NCBI RefSeq assembly: GCF_006125015.1
Contig: NZ_SZZN01000001.1
Span: forward strand, 744,001 to 808,000
Source of the DNA: Roseovarius arcticus
Lineage (GTDB): Bacteria > Pseudomonadota > Alphaproteobacteria > Rhodobacterales > Rhodobacteraceae
Direction of reading: 5' to 3'
Length of the DNA: 64,000 bases
Positions within the stretch are counted from its first letter, which is position 1, and each line of letters starts with the position of its first letter. The position numbers and the translations under genes are program-made. Positions 1 to 8,549 of the stretch are shown piece by piece. The notes beneath the pieces were generated by a model. It did not search any database. It worked only from the letters and a program-made list of their open reading frames with translations, and was not told where the DNA came from.

Positions 1-66
1 GATCTGAACACATTTTCCGGTGGGCTGCCCGAATGGAAACGCTGGCTGGCGAATAGGCGGCAGTAG
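1..66 (+). CDS. possible C-terminal end of an unidentified protein (partial)
   Basis: The first 21 codons of the window read openly in frame 1 and end in TAG. The tail is rich in Trp and Arg (motif LPEWKRWLANRRQ). The gene would begin outside the window, so the family cannot be recognised. It may equally be a chance reading frame beside the IS6 remnant. Confidence 0.25.
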   Translation, partial: DLNTFSGGLPEWKRWLANRRQ

Positions 67-145
67 CCTGATTTAAGGGGGCGACCACCCCAGATGGTGC
101 GCCAAGCTATCGGCGGCCGAATTTGATGCATCGGCAACGGCTGAA

Positions 146-376
146 CTATGTCGACATTTCAGCGGTGTATTCGAGCCTGAGGGTGGATGCGTATTTTCGG
201 GCGTGACGATATGAGGTTAGTAGCGGTTGGGCGCGGCGACCAGTGTCCGGGGCCGGTGTTTTAGCCGGCTTAACGTAGCTGCGCAGCTTGTCCGTGATGA
301 CACCCCTTGGCTCGCCGAACTGGGCAATCAACCTTCGGAAACACCGCCGTGCAGCTTTAGCGCGTTGGCGCGTTTG
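146..376 (-). pseudogene. IS6-family transposase remnant, internally deleted
   Basis: The minus-strand frame contains FGEPRGVITDKLRSY, the second-Asp region of the DDE catalytic core of IS6-family transposases. It is preceded by AKAARRCFRRLI, which matches the usual stretch just upstream. A few residues later it jumps to a typical IS6 C-terminus (TSYRHARKYA...EYTAEMST). The central part with the catalytic Glu is missing and a stop lies just upstream of residue 1 of the fragment, so it cannot encode an active enzyme. No terminal inverted repeats were found around it. Confidence 0.7.
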
Positions 377-633
377 TAAATGTTATCAAGAACGCAATCA
401 CGGCGGACATCGGCCAATTCGTCCTCAAGGGCATGGTCCGTCTCGCAGCATCTGTTGGCGCGGGTCGATCGGTGGACCTGGTGCCGTGAATTGACCTCGC
501 CTGCCTAGACCCTCGTTTTCGTTTCGACAAACGGTAGATGCCGTCTGAAACTTTCGGCGCAAAAATGCGTTAGTAAATATTAATAGACACACGAATGAAC
601 AGTTTGCGCTTCTAACTCTTGAAGGGGAGAGCC

Positions 634-1065
634 ATGCAGATAAAAACTCTATGTGCTGTAGTCGTCACTGCTGGACTCCTTGGCATGCCGGCGACCTCTC
701 AACAAGTCAGTGATCCACCACAAAGTGTCGAGCCTGAGGAAGGGATTACGATCCTTTTCACAACAGGTAGTTCCGCGCTCAAGCAAGACCAACAAAGTCA
801 GCTTGATCAAGCGTCGAGGCTTTTTCGAGATGGGAATCCCGTCGTGATGATCATCACGGGCACGGCAGATACGGTTGGCAGTCCTCAGGCCAATCTGGAC
901 CTGTCGATCAGGCGCGCACGAGCAGTGGCCACCGGTCTGGTTGATCGCGGGATACCCATTGAGCGATTGCAGGTCCTTGGCCAAGGCAACAGCGAACTCC
1001 CTGAAACGACACAAGACGAGGTCTCCAATGCCAATAATCGGTCGGCGCGCATCACCTGGCGATAA
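634..1065 (+). CDS. OmpA-family (peptidoglycan-binding) periplasmic protein
   Basis: The 143-residue protein starts with an export signal (MQIKTLCAVVVTAGLLGMPA). An OmpA C-terminal domain fills the rest: a beta-strand start ITILFTTGSSAL, then ITGTADTVGSPQANLDLSIRRA, VATGLVDRGI and the closing NNRSARI. This fold binds the diaminopimelate side chain of peptidoglycan. No transmembrane barrel is present, so it is a soluble periplasmic protein. The ATG at 634 is preferred over an upstream TTG because GGGGAGA lies directly before it. Its 3' end overlaps the start of the next gene by 38 bp, suggesting translational coupling with the Sel1 protein. Confidence 0.85.
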   Translation: MQIKTLCAVVVTAGLLGMPATSQQVSDPPQSVEPEEGITILFTTGSSALKQDQQSQLDQASRLFRDGNPVVMIITGTADTVGSPQANLDLSIRRARAVATGLVDRGIPIERLQVLGQGNSELPETTQDEVSNANNRSARITWR

Positions 1066-2188
1066 GGGCTTAAGGTTTCTGATCTTCGCAGTAGTTTTGG
1101 TTTTGCCGTGGCCAAGTTGGGCGCAAGGCTATGCTAATGGTCAGGCAGCCTACGCACAGCGTGATTGGGTAACTGCGGAAAGTCTGTGGGAAAAGGAAGC
1201 CCAAGAAGGCTCGGTTGTGGCGCTGTTAGGGCTGGGAAACCTCTATGATTTTGGACTTGTGGGGGCCAGCGATCCTGAGCGCGCGTTCAGCTTATATCTG
1301 GAGGCTGCAAAGGCCGGCCTTGCGGAGGCGGCCTTCAATGTCGCGGTGATGCACGATTCAGGCATCGGCACACCGCAGGATCTGGATGCCGCTGCTAGTT
1401 GGTATTCCTTTGCTGCACTGGGTGGTAACGCACGCGCGGCCTATAATCTGGGTAAGTTTTTCGCAGACGGTGTCGGTGTGGAGCGAAATGAGACGCTCGC
1501 AGCATACTGGTACGAAACAGTCGCAGAATCGCTCACTTCTGCGAGCGACGCATTTGCTGCGCTTCCTCCGGCTCCTTCGAATGAGAGCGCAGAAATCTCG
1601 GCGCCAAAGCCCTTGGCGATGGAGGTTTTTGCGCTGCCAGCTGGTGCCGAGGCGCGAATGGCCTGGCAAAATCGCTCGACCGTGTCGGACGCAACGTACC
1701 GAGTTGATCTGATCCGCATTGGCACGGACGGGATAGCCCCGTTGGCTACGGCCCGGACACCGGGTTCTGCGGTTGCGATAGACCTGAAGTCCGCAGAAAC
1801 CCCCTTTGCATGGCGCGTCGCACAAGTTGCCAAAGAGGGTTATGCGACGTCAGCTTGGCTAACCGACAAAGGAGAGCCGATGCTCATGCCTCCCACCGGG
1901 ATCGTGCAGTTTGAATTTGCCCCAGATGACCGGCGGGCCGAAGGTTTGGCATACCGCCTTGGTGGCGCGATGGAGCGATTTGGATCTATCATCGTCTATG
2001 CTGAGGCAGAACAAGACATCGAAACCAGCGCAGTGAGTTACCGATACCCGCAGGATGCAGCCTTCGCGGCGGACGTTGCGGCATTCCTGCCCGGCGTAGG
2101 AGTGGAGGGCGCATTATTGCAACCCGATCAAGACATGGCACCCGAGGAGGTTCATGTGATGATCGCCTTTGATCGCGGCGAAGATTAA
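1028..2188 (+). CDS. exported Sel1-repeat protein
   Basis: The 386-residue protein has an N-terminal hydrophobic export segment (RFLIFAVVLVLPWPSWAQG). It is followed by about four Sel1/TPR-like repeats over residues 35-170, seen as A..LGLGNLYDFG, AAFNVAVMHDSGIG and AAYNLGKFFADGVGV. The C-terminal 200 residues show no recognised motif. Sel1 repeats are protein-interaction scaffolds. With the overlapping OmpA-like gene upstream, an envelope-associated complex is plausible. The start is placed at the ATG inside the 3' end of the upstream gene because the export signal follows from there; a longer in-frame extension upstream is only a shadow of that gene. Confidence 0.75.
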   Translation: MPIIGRRASPGDKGLRFLIFAVVLVLPWPSWAQGYANGQAAYAQRDWVTAESLWEKEAQEGSVVALLGLGNLYDFGLVGASDPERAFSLYLEAAKAGLAEAAFNVAVMHDSGIGTPQDLDAAASWYSFAALGGNARAAYNLGKFFADGVGVERNETLAAYWYETVAESLTSASDAFAALPPAPSNESAEISAPKPLAMEVFALPAGAEARMAWQNRSTVSDATYRVDLIRIGTDGIAPLATARTPGSAVAIDLKSAETPFAWRVAQVAKEGYATSAWLTDKGEPMLMPPTGIVQFEFAPDDRRAEGLAYRLGGAMERFGSIIVYAEAEQDIETSAVSYRYPQDAAFAADVAAFLPGVGVEGALLQPDQDMAPEEVHVMIAFDRGED

Positions 2189-2298
2189 AGCGCTTTTGGC
2201 TCAAGCTAAGACCATCCTTAACCACGGAGGGCGCGAGACCAAAATTGAGACTGAGCTTCTTGCGATAAACTTGTGATTCAAAGTTATCGCAAAAGGCT

Positions 2299-3171
2299 TT
2301 AGCTGCCCGCTAAAAAAACTTCCAAGGTGCCTGTAGGCGGCGACGGAAGCATCCCCTGTAGATCCATGGCTTCGCCCTCAATCCTGGTTGAGAAACGAAC
2401 AGCGGCCGCGGTGTCGGCAGCATGAAAATAGGCAACGACTGGCCGGGGCGTCTCGAATGTAGTTGTGCGCACTTTTACAGCCGGTCCGTCTGCATAGTTC
2501 AGTTGAGCAATCGAGTTTGCCCGGTTGGCGTTAGTGACGATGGTGATCTGGTAGTCGTTGGAAAACTCCTTCAATGCGGACGCCAAAATATCGAAGCTGA
2601 CTGGTTGGTAAGTTTGTTTAGCCCCTGCCAAATCCCCTGAAGACGACTGGTGAGTAACAGTCCCGAATAGGTCATCGCGCTGACCCGGCGAGGCAGAATT
2701 CGTCGAACGTGCTTGACCTGCTGTATCTTCGTTAACCGTGATTTCGCCGCCCACATGGCTCGGCTGGAGCAAGAGGAGACTTCCTACCGTCAATATACCA
2801 AATAGGCCGAAGCCAGCCAACGCTCCCAAAAGCGGGCGCATTAACGGATGTGGCGATCTACGGGAGATCTTGATTTTTGGCGCGCCCTTCAGCACGAAAT
2901 TGGGTTTGAGCGCGTTTTCCTCCGGCGAACCGGTCTGCGGTTGAGATTTGAATGTAATGTTGTCCAGTTTCGGCGCGCGGGTTTTAATTTCCTCTGGCTT
3001 ATCTCTTCGTTGCAAGGCTTCGGTATTCGCGCGCGCTGCAAGGACCACTTGCCGTTTGATCCGCGCATCCTTTAGCCGCGATTCCCATTCGGGAGACTCT
3101 ATGTAAGCCATAACCGTCCGATGATCCGCCACTGGCTCATCGGATGGCTTCCCCAACCTTTGCACTCCCAT
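2299..3171 (-). CDS. hypothetical single-pass membrane protein
   Basis: The 290-residue protein has a basic, charged N-terminal 115 residues (cytoplasmic), one transmembrane segment at about 118-137 (LGALAGFGLFGILTVGSLLLL) and a C-terminal domain of about 150 residues predicted outside the membrane. The layout is that of an anchored periplasmic protein. No family was recognised. AGCGGAGGTAACTG before the ATG is a strong ribosome binding site. It stands alone, with its 3' end facing the Sel1 gene. Confidence 0.6.
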   Translation of the reverse strand: MGVQRLGKPSDEPVADHRTVMAYIESPEWESRLKDARIKRQVVLAARANTEALQRRDKPEEIKTRAPKLDNITFKSQPQTGSPEENALKPNFVLKGAPKIKISRRSPHPLMRPLLGALAGFGLFGILTVGSLLLLQPSHVGGEITVNEDTAGQARSTNSASPGQRDDLFGTVTHQSSSGDLAGAKQTYQPVSFDILASALKEFSNDYQITIVTNANRANSIAQLNYADGPAVKVRTTTFETPRPVVAYFHAADTAAAVRFSTRIEGEAMDLQGMLPSPPTGTLEVFLAGS

Positions 3172-3239
3172 CAGTTACCTCCGCTTTCAGACGAACTTCA
3201 CGCCAGCTATGTTTGCAGTGGTTGGCTGGTCCTTGACGT

Positions 3240-3710
3240 TCATTGGACTTGACGCAGACCCTTGCCGAAATCCTGCATCAAAGCCGGGTAGGCGTCCATC
3301 GAAGGAAATTCCGTGTATGAATGTTTCGCTGGAATGGTGACCCAAGGTAGCTTTTCACTCATGTAGCTCTCGATAAACGGCACGAACCATAAGGCGTTCT
3401 CGAGCCTCGTCGGTCGCAAGTTTACGAACGCGTCCGCGACTGACCTTACGCGCGTGAACATCCAAGACATGCAGTGCGGACAATGGAAATGCTGCGCCTC
3501 GTCGCCGTGCAGTCCGCCGATTACCGGCTCGCCTTTCGTCACCTCGAAGCAGTCGCCGGGGAACGCGGCAGACAGCGAAAAGGCGCTGGAGCTCATTCGC
3601 TGGCAGCCGGTGCAATGGTAGGCACCGGTCAGAAGTGGCGGCGCGCTGATGCGCACCTCCACTTGAGTGCAACGGCAATGACCGGTCATCGGAAGGCTCG
3701 GCATGGTCAT
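3240..3710 (-). CDS. GFA-family zinc protein
   Basis: The 156-residue protein has the cysteine pattern of the GFA / CENP-V fold: Cys12 and Cys14, Cys33-x-x-Cys36 and Cys77-x-x-Cys80, which bind two zinc ions. The founding member was described as a glutathione-dependent formaldehyde-activating enzyme, but most paralogues have no proven activity, so no substrate is assigned. Its ATG overlaps the stop of the DUF899 gene by 4 bp, so the two are translated together. Confidence 0.85.
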   Translation of the reverse strand: MTMPSLPMTGHCRCTQVEVRISAPPLLTGAYHCTGCQRMSSSAFSLSAAFPGDCFEVTKGEPVIGGLHGDEAQHFHCPHCMSWMFTRVRSVADAFVNLRPTRLENALWFVPFIESYMSEKLPWVTIPAKHSYTEFPSMDAYPALMQDFGKGLRQVQ

Positions 3711-4399
3711 TGACCCGCTCCTGCTAACACGTGGTCGTCCCCATATTCGTCATGCAGCCTAATCCACTCATGCGCCGGCTTTTGAGGCGTGCCATCCGGC
3801 GCATCCTCCCATGTTTCCTGCCTGCCGAGCGGCGTGAGGTCGAGCAGCGTCCAGGCTGTGCCCAGCGTCTCTACCCCGCGACCCTTTGTGAAGTAGGTGC
3901 GGAAGATGTCGCCGCCGTCGCGGATAAAGACGTTGAGGCCAAAGTACTTTGGCACGTCGAAATTGGCGCCGAAATCGTCCGTCGTCTCGACCCATGGCAT
4001 TTGCCATCCCATCCGTGCCCGGAACGCCTGGATCTCGTCCAGCGGCGCCCGCGAGACGAAGACCAGCGAGGTATCGCGCGCATTCAAGTGTGCCAGATGG
4101 GGGATTTGGTCGCCGACCATACCGCAGCCCGAACACGGAGCTGGATCGGCGGGCTTCAGCATATGGTGATAGACGATGAGCTGGCGGCGGCCGTCGAACA
4201 GGTCGGCCAGCCCTGCGTTGCCGGAGGGCGTGACAAAGACATAGTCCTTTTCGACTTTTTCCCAAGGCTGCAGGCGACGCTCCGCCGCCAGCCGGTCATG
4301 GGCTTGGGTCAATTCCTTCTCCTTTGCGAGCAGCGCCTCGTGCGCGGCCATCCACTTGCCGCGAGAGACGACAGGTTGATGAGGGATTTGATCGGTCAT
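3707..4399 (-). CDS. DUF899 thioredoxin-fold protein
   Basis: The 230-residue protein matches the DUF899 family. It has the N-terminal helical region with WMAAHEALLAKEKELT, then DYVFVTPSGNAGLADLF, the CSGCGM motif (about residue 91) in the thioredoxin-like position, and FNVPKYFGLN-like and YFTKGRG motifs towards the end. The family is thioredoxin-like but its reaction is unknown. GGAG lies 8 bases before the ATG. It is the first gene of a two-gene unit with the GFA protein. The leader carries an ECF-type promoter at 4447-4472. Confidence 0.85.
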   Translation of the reverse strand: MTDQIPHQPVVSRGKWMAAHEALLAKEKELTQAHDRLAAERRLQPWEKVEKDYVFVTPSGNAGLADLFDGRRQLIVYHHMLKPADPAPCSGCGMVGDQIPHLAHLNARDTSLVFVSRAPLDEIQAFRARMGWQMPWVETTDDFGANFDVPKYFGLNVFIRDGGDIFRTYFTKGRGVETLGTAWTLLDLTPLGRQETWEDAPDGTPQKPAHEWIRLHDEYGDDHVLAGAGQ

Positions 4400-4446
4400 G
4401 ACTGGTCTCCTTCTTGGATGTTACGGTCCGCTCAGGATTGAGGATG

Positions 4447-4472
4447 AACGACGAGCCCCCCCCGATTGTTCC
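4447..4472 (-). promoter_or_regulatory. ECF-sigma (EcfG-like) promoter for the DUF899-GFA unit
   Basis: Read on the minus strand the sequence is GGAAC, 17 bases, CGTT. This is an exact match to the alphaproteobacterial general-stress promoter GGAAC-N16/17-CGTT. It ends 48 bp before the ATG of the DUF899 gene. Similar elements precede the PRC-barrel, CHRD and cfa genes in this window. Assignment to a particular sigma factor is inference. Confidence 0.5.
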
Positions 4473-4496
4473 GCAGCATCGTCCCCTTGCGACAGA

Positions 4497-4520
4497 ATAT
4501 CGTACTGCATATCGTACTGC
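4497..4520. repeat. perfect tandem 12-bp repeat upstream of the DUF899 gene
   Basis: ATATCGTACTGC occurs twice head to tail without a gap. It lies 25 bp upstream of the -35 box of the candidate promoter at 4447-4472, so it could be a binding site for an activator or simply slippage. Confidence 0.5.
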
Positions 4521-4716
4521 CGATTGAAGAAACTCCATCCCCGGCCTGAGGCTGGCGATCTCGTTGGGCCTTGGTCAAGCCTTGCCGGATCGCGGTATTG
4601 TTGCGTCGATGCCGCGGCATCGTAGCCAAGTTGCAGACCGATAGCGCAGAAATTGATCAGCCCAGCATCGACTGGTCCCGGCGAAATTGGCGGCATGTGC
4701 GGCTGATTAGTTTCGA

Positions 4717-4728
4717 CTGACCGGTCAG
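4717..4728. promoter_or_regulatory. 12-bp perfect palindrome CTGACCGGTCAG, possible operator
   Basis: The palindrome lies in the 406-bp gap between the DUF899 gene and the glycosylation operon, 78 bp before the first plus-strand start. Palindromes of this kind are typical of TetR-type operators, but no TetR gene is next to it. Apart from this palindrome, the tandem repeat and the promoter, the gap shows no convincing coding sequence. Confidence 0.3.
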
Positions 4729-4805
4729 CTACCAGATTACCAATCGGTATAGTGCCGAAAACCTCCACGGCACGTTCGTTTCACTAAGGTCGCGAGAACC
4801 AAACG

Positions 4806-5243
4806 GTGGAAGCGTTGTTTTACATGGCACAACACGAAGAACGCGAGCCAGCAGACGCCAACAGTGCCAATACACCGTTCACTGTTCAAGATTTTGCAAG
4901 CGGCAGGAATCGACCAATAATTGCACCGAACTTGTGGCCAGCGCGCCTTTCAGGCTTGGACTTTTTGTGGCTAGCAAAAGTTGATGCCATCTGGCCGCTA
5001 GCCGCGTCTACCACATCGTTTTGCCAAGGGGATCATGATTGCTTTGCCGCGCAGCCCAGATTGCTCATGCTGCTAGGTGTCGGCGCCTGGGTTTTTACGA
5101 TGATCGATGTGCTCGTCTTTCCGAACCGCTGGTTTTTGAAACAGCTCTTGATTGCCAACATCCTGATTGCGGCTGGAGCCTCGTATTTTCACGAAACAAT
5201 GACGTCGGTCCAATTTGACCCAAGAAACCCACGAAGGGTGTGA
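4806..5243 (+). CDS. hypothetical membrane protein, first gene of the glycosylation operon
   Basis: The 145-residue reading frame has a hydrophilic N-terminus and two hydrophobic segments near the C-terminus (LLMLLGVGAWVFTMIDVLVF and LLIANILIAAGASYF). No family was recognised. The start is uncertain: GTG at 4806 and ATG at 4824 are both in frame and neither has a clear ribosome binding site, so the true N-terminus may differ or the gene may be a 5'-truncated remnant. Its stop overlaps the upstream GTG start option of the next gene, which supports the 3' end as real coding sequence. Confidence 0.45.
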   Translation: MEALFYMAQHEEREPADANSANTPFTVQDFASGRNRPIIAPNLWPARLSGLDFLWLAKVDAIWPLAASTTSFCQGDHDCFAAQPRLLMLLGVGAWVFTMIDVLVFPNRWFLKQLLIANILIAAGASYFHETMTSVQFDPRNPRRV

Positions 5244-5245
5244 AC

Positions 5246-5518
5246 ATGTATGGAATTCTACATCAAAATCTGATGGTCTATATCGGATTCATTGGTCAGC
5301 TAGTGTTTACCTCGCGGTTTATTGTGCAATGGATCGCGTCTGAGAGGGCGCGTAGCTCCGTGATGCCGGTGATCTTTTGGTGGCTGTCCCTGGCCGGGGG
5401 CGTCGCTCTTTTGAGCTATGCGATCTGGCGTATGGATCCGGTCTTCATCATGGGTCAAAGCATGGGTCTGCTCGTATACTCCCGCAACCTCTTTCTGATC
5501 CGGCGCACCATAGGATGA
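5246..5518 (+). CDS. stand-alone lipid-A-disaccharide synthase N-terminal-domain protein
   Basis: The 90-residue protein has three predicted membrane helices (residues about 10-28, 38-58, 62-82) and the conserved FTSRFIVQWIASERARSS segment of the LABN family (lipid A biosynthesis, N-terminal). In some bacteria this domain is fused to LpxB; here it stands alone. It sits directly before an ArnT-like transferase and a GT2 enzyme, a known operon pattern for lipid-linked sugar transfer. AAGGG precedes the ATG at 5246; a GTG at 5240 overlapping the previous stop is the alternative. The last 4 bp overlap the next gene. Confidence 0.8.
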   Translation: MYGILHQNLMVYIGFIGQLVFTSRFIVQWIASERARSSVMPVIFWWLSLAGGVALLSYAIWRMDPVFIMGQSMGLLVYSRNLFLIRRTIG

Positions 5519-7059
5519 GCAAGCACAATGAGGCGCACATTGCCTCTGGCGCATCGCAGCGAAACGTCGTCATTTTAGTTGTCGGGACGTTGTTCGTGCT
5601 TGACGTGCTGATGCGCCCGATGATGCCGAGGAACGAGACCCGATATCTGGCGGTTGCGTGGGAAATGCTGACTGGCAATCACTGGTTGGTGCCGTTCAAA
5701 AACGGGGTGCCCTATAGTGACAAACCGCCGCTGCTATTCTGGCTGATAAATCTGGTTTGGTCCCCCGGAGTCAGCGAATATGCCGCGCGGCTTGTGGCAC
5801 CAGCCCTGTCTTTGATTGCGCTTTGGCTGACAGGCCGGCTGGCTGACAGAATGCGTCCGGGCGGGGATTTTGGGAATGCAACGATCACCGTGCTCGGCAC
5901 AATGGTGCCGTTCTATTTCATCGCAGGTCAAACCAACTTTGACGGCATTCTGATGTTGGCGATGGTCACGTGCGCGTCAGCCCTGTGGCGGATCGGCATG
6001 GCGCCACAGCCGCGCCTTTTGCATTGGTTAGGTTTTGGGGTGACCGTTGGGTTTGGCATTTACGCCAAGGGGCCGGTCATCTTTGTGCATGCGATGCCGC
6101 TTTTGCTTGGCATGCGCTGGTGGGCTGGTCCGGGCAGGTTTAGCTTCGTTGGCATGCTGGCATCCTTACTGGTTGCAATTGCACTTATCGCGCTTTGGTT
6201 GGTGCCCGCTTATGTCACCGGCGACGCGGCGTACCGCGAAGCGATCCTGTGGACCCAGAGCGCCGGGCGTGTGGTCAACAGCTTTGCTCATGCAAGGCCG
6301 ATCTGGTATTTCTTGGCGATCCTGCCAGTTCTGCTGTTCCCTTGGATCGCGCTAGTTGGGTTTTGGCGCACCCGCCCCCTGGACAAGGCCGAACGGTTTG
6401 CTTGGGTCTGGCTTGTGGGGCCATTGATCCTGTTCAGCCTGATCAGCGGCAAACAACCCGCTTACCTTTTGCCTGTCATGCCCGCGGCAGCGCTTTTACT
6501 GGCAAATCGCTGGCCCGAGCAGATGGGTAAGCCGTGGATCGTGGCAGGGGTGCTTAGCGGTTTGATAATTATACTTTTGGCGGTGCCGGGCGGTGCCTTG
6601 GGAAAATCCATTGCTGATCTTCTTGATCTGCGCGCTGCCCTGCTCATGGTGGTGCCTTTTGCCCTTGGAATTGGGGCGATGATGCTGCGGCCACGGCTGG
6701 TTTGGCTGGCGGTGCCAACAATTGGGCTCGCACTCAATATTGCGTATTTCGCGGGGCCTGCGGGCAAGATCATGTCGCCGGTCGAGATCGCAACGATCCT
6801 TGCAAGCAAGGATGGCAAGATCGGCCATGCCGGGCCCCATTACCATGGCGACTTTCAATTTGCAGGCCGCCTGAGGGCGCCGTTGACCGTGCTTTCGGAT
6901 GCGGAAGCAATTGCGAAGTTTGCGGAAAATAATCCTGACGGCCTTATTGTCGGGCGCCTCGATGATGGCCTGCGCCCGGATTGGGACCCACAGAACACCG
7001 TACGCTATGGCGAAAAAGGGAACTGGGCAGTTTGGAATATCGAGGACTTGTCACAATGA
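5515..7059 (+). CDS. ArnT-like integral membrane glycosyltransferase
   Basis: The 514-residue protein has about 11-12 membrane helices and a soluble C-terminal part. The first periplasmic loop after helix 1 has MMPRNETRYLAVAWEML and PFKNGVPYSDKPPLLFW, the conserved acidic and D-K-P-P motifs of the ArnT/PMT superfamily. These enzymes move a sugar from an undecaprenyl-phosphate carrier to lipid A, a protein or another acceptor on the periplasmic face. The ATG overlaps the stop of the upstream gene by 4 bp. The acceptor and the sugar cannot be told from sequence. With the GT2 gene that follows it forms a complete donor-synthesis plus transfer pair. Confidence 0.85.
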   Translation: MSKHNEAHIASGASQRNVVILVVGTLFVLDVLMRPMMPRNETRYLAVAWEMLTGNHWLVPFKNGVPYSDKPPLLFWLINLVWSPGVSEYAARLVAPALSLIALWLTGRLADRMRPGGDFGNATITVLGTMVPFYFIAGQTNFDGILMLAMVTCASALWRIGMAPQPRLLHWLGFGVTVGFGIYAKGPVIFVHAMPLLLGMRWWAGPGRFSFVGMLASLLVAIALIALWLVPAYVTGDAAYREAILWTQSAGRVVNSFAHARPIWYFLAILPVLLFPWIALVGFWRTRPLDKAERFAWVWLVGPLILFSLISGKQPAYLLPVMPAAALLLANRWPEQMGKPWIVAGVLSGLIIILLAVPGGALGKSIADLLDLRAALLMVVPFALGIGAMMLRPRLVWLAVPTIGLALNIAYFAGPAGKIMSPVEIATILASKDGKIGHAGPHYHGDFQFAGRLRAPLTVLSDAEAIAKFAENNPDGLIVGRLDDGLRPDWDPQNTVRYGEKGNWAVWNIEDLSQ

Positions 7060-7796
7060 AATACGCCCTGAGCATCGTTTTGCCAGCTCAGAACGAGGCC
7101 GGAAACCTGCCCGATCTGATACGCAGTCTGGCCGAAATTGCGGGTCCGCTAAAGGCTGAAATCATTGTGGTCGATGACGGGTCAAAAGACGACACTGCCG
7201 CCTGCTTGAAAGAATTGTGCACGACCTATCCGATGCTACGCGGCCTGCAACATTCGGTCAGCCTTGGGCAATCGGCGGCGCTGCGCACCGGCATCACAGC
7301 GGCCAGCGCGCCCTTAATTGCCACGCTTGACGCCGACGGGCAGAACCCGCCAGACAACATCCCTGCGCTAGTGGCGGCGTACCACGCCGCCCCCGATGGC
7401 GTCGGCCTTGTGCAGGGTGAACGCCAGAACCGTCAGGATAGCCTGTCAAAACGCTTTGCCTCTCGTTTTGCCAATGCACTTCGTCGGGCACTGCTGCGGG
7501 ATGGCAGCCGCGATTCAGGCTGTGCCCTTCGGGTCTTTCGCCGCGACGTCTATCTGAACCTGCCGTGGTTTCGGCATATCCATCGCTTTTTGCCCGCTTT
7601 GATAAGGCGGGACGGCTGGGACGTTATCGCCGTGCCAGTCAACCATGCCGCGCGCATAGCGGGCAAGTCGCATTACAATAACTTTCAGCGCGGGCTGGCC
7701 GGCATTCCCGATCTTATGGGGGTAGCATGGCTGATCTGGCGTGGGGTCGATACGCCGCTCGCAATGCGCGACGTTACCGAGCTTTTAGATGTTTAG
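7056..7796 (+). CDS. dolichol-phosphate-mannose-synthase-like family 2 glycosyltransferase
   Basis: The 246-residue GT-A fold protein starts with LSIVLPAQNEAGNL. It carries IIVVDDGSKDDT (nucleotide-sugar binding), the DxD-type motif TLDADGQNPPDN and the acceptor-side GSRDSGCALRVFRRD. It lacks C-terminal membrane helices, as in the short DPM1-like form. The likely role is to make the polyprenyl-phosphate sugar used by the ArnT-like enzyme upstream, whose stop it overlaps (ATGA). It is the last gene of the four-gene operon. Confidence 0.87.
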   Translation: MKYALSIVLPAQNEAGNLPDLIRSLAEIAGPLKAEIIVVDDGSKDDTAACLKELCTTYPMLRGLQHSVSLGQSAALRTGITAASAPLIATLDADGQNPPDNIPALVAAYHAAPDGVGLVQGERQNRQDSLSKRFASRFANALRRALLRDGSRDSGCALRVFRRDVYLNLPWFRHIHRFLPALIRRDGWDVIAVPVNHAARIAGKSHYNNFQRGLAGIPDLMGVAWLIWRGVDTPLAMRDVTELLDV

Positions 7797-8040
7797 TTGA
7801 ACGCTGACCAATCAGGCACAGCAGACTCTCAACAAATCGGTCGTCTGGCGCATTGCCATGCCGAACAGATACCGCGATGGATGCATGAGATGAATCCTTG
7901 GCAAATTGTGCAGCAGCGCGCCCTACGGCGTTGGGGCAGGGACATTGTCCGCTGATTGGCAAACAAGCGCCACCTTGATCCTGATCAAAGCACAGATCAC
8001 CAGTTTAGTGAAAAGTTGTTGGTGTAACAGGGAGGTAGTG

Positions 8041-8439
8041 ATGCGAGGTTTATTCTTGAGGATGGTTCTGGCGACGGTGATCGGGCTGCCAGTAGACGCT
8101 CAAGACCTGTCAGAGGGCGAGAGAGTGTTTCAGCACAGATGCGCGATGTGCCACGGGCCGGACGCAAAAGGCGCGGGCCCGATGGCACCGGTATTGCTCC
8201 TGCAACCTGCCGATCTAACAAAGCTACAGAGTGAAGCGGACGGACAATTTCCGCTCATGAGAGTGGTGTGGCGGATTGATGGGCGCGACCCATTGGTTAG
8301 CCACGGATCACCGATGCCGGTTTACGGTGACTTCTTTGAAGGGCCTGAGGTCATTCTGAAGACCAACTCCGGAGAGCTGATCAAGACCAGTCAACCGATA
8401 GTCAATCTCGTTGCATGGCTACAATCGATACAGCAATAG
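8041..8439 (+). CDS. small periplasmic c-type cytochrome
   Basis: The 132-residue protein has an export signal ending near VDAQD. One heme-binding CAMCH motif lies at residues 34-38 and the probable Met ligand is M92 in the segment HGSPMPVYGDFF. It is therefore a class I cytochrome c with one heme, acting in periplasmic electron transfer. The partner is unknown, as no oxidase or dehydrogenase is adjacent. GGGAGG 6 bases before the ATG fixes the start. Confidence 0.88.
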   Translation: MRGLFLRMVLATVIGLPVDAQDLSEGERVFQHRCAMCHGPDAKGAGPMAPVLLLQPADLTKLQSEADGQFPLMRVVWRIDGRDPLVSHGSPMPVYGDFFEGPEVILKTNSGELIKTSQPIVNLVAWLQSIQQ

Positions 8440-8549
8440 CGGAATAGACCGCGTGTAGCCGGAACCATCAATTTCGGGCATTTCGGAATGAAGGATGACA
8501 CCGCGAGACGCACGCAAATCACTTAGAAACTAAATTAGGGAATGCCATC

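Noticed and set aside
3731..4441. Long plus-strand frame of 236 codons
   Set aside because: It is the antisense of the DUF899 gene, which has clear family motifs and a binding site.
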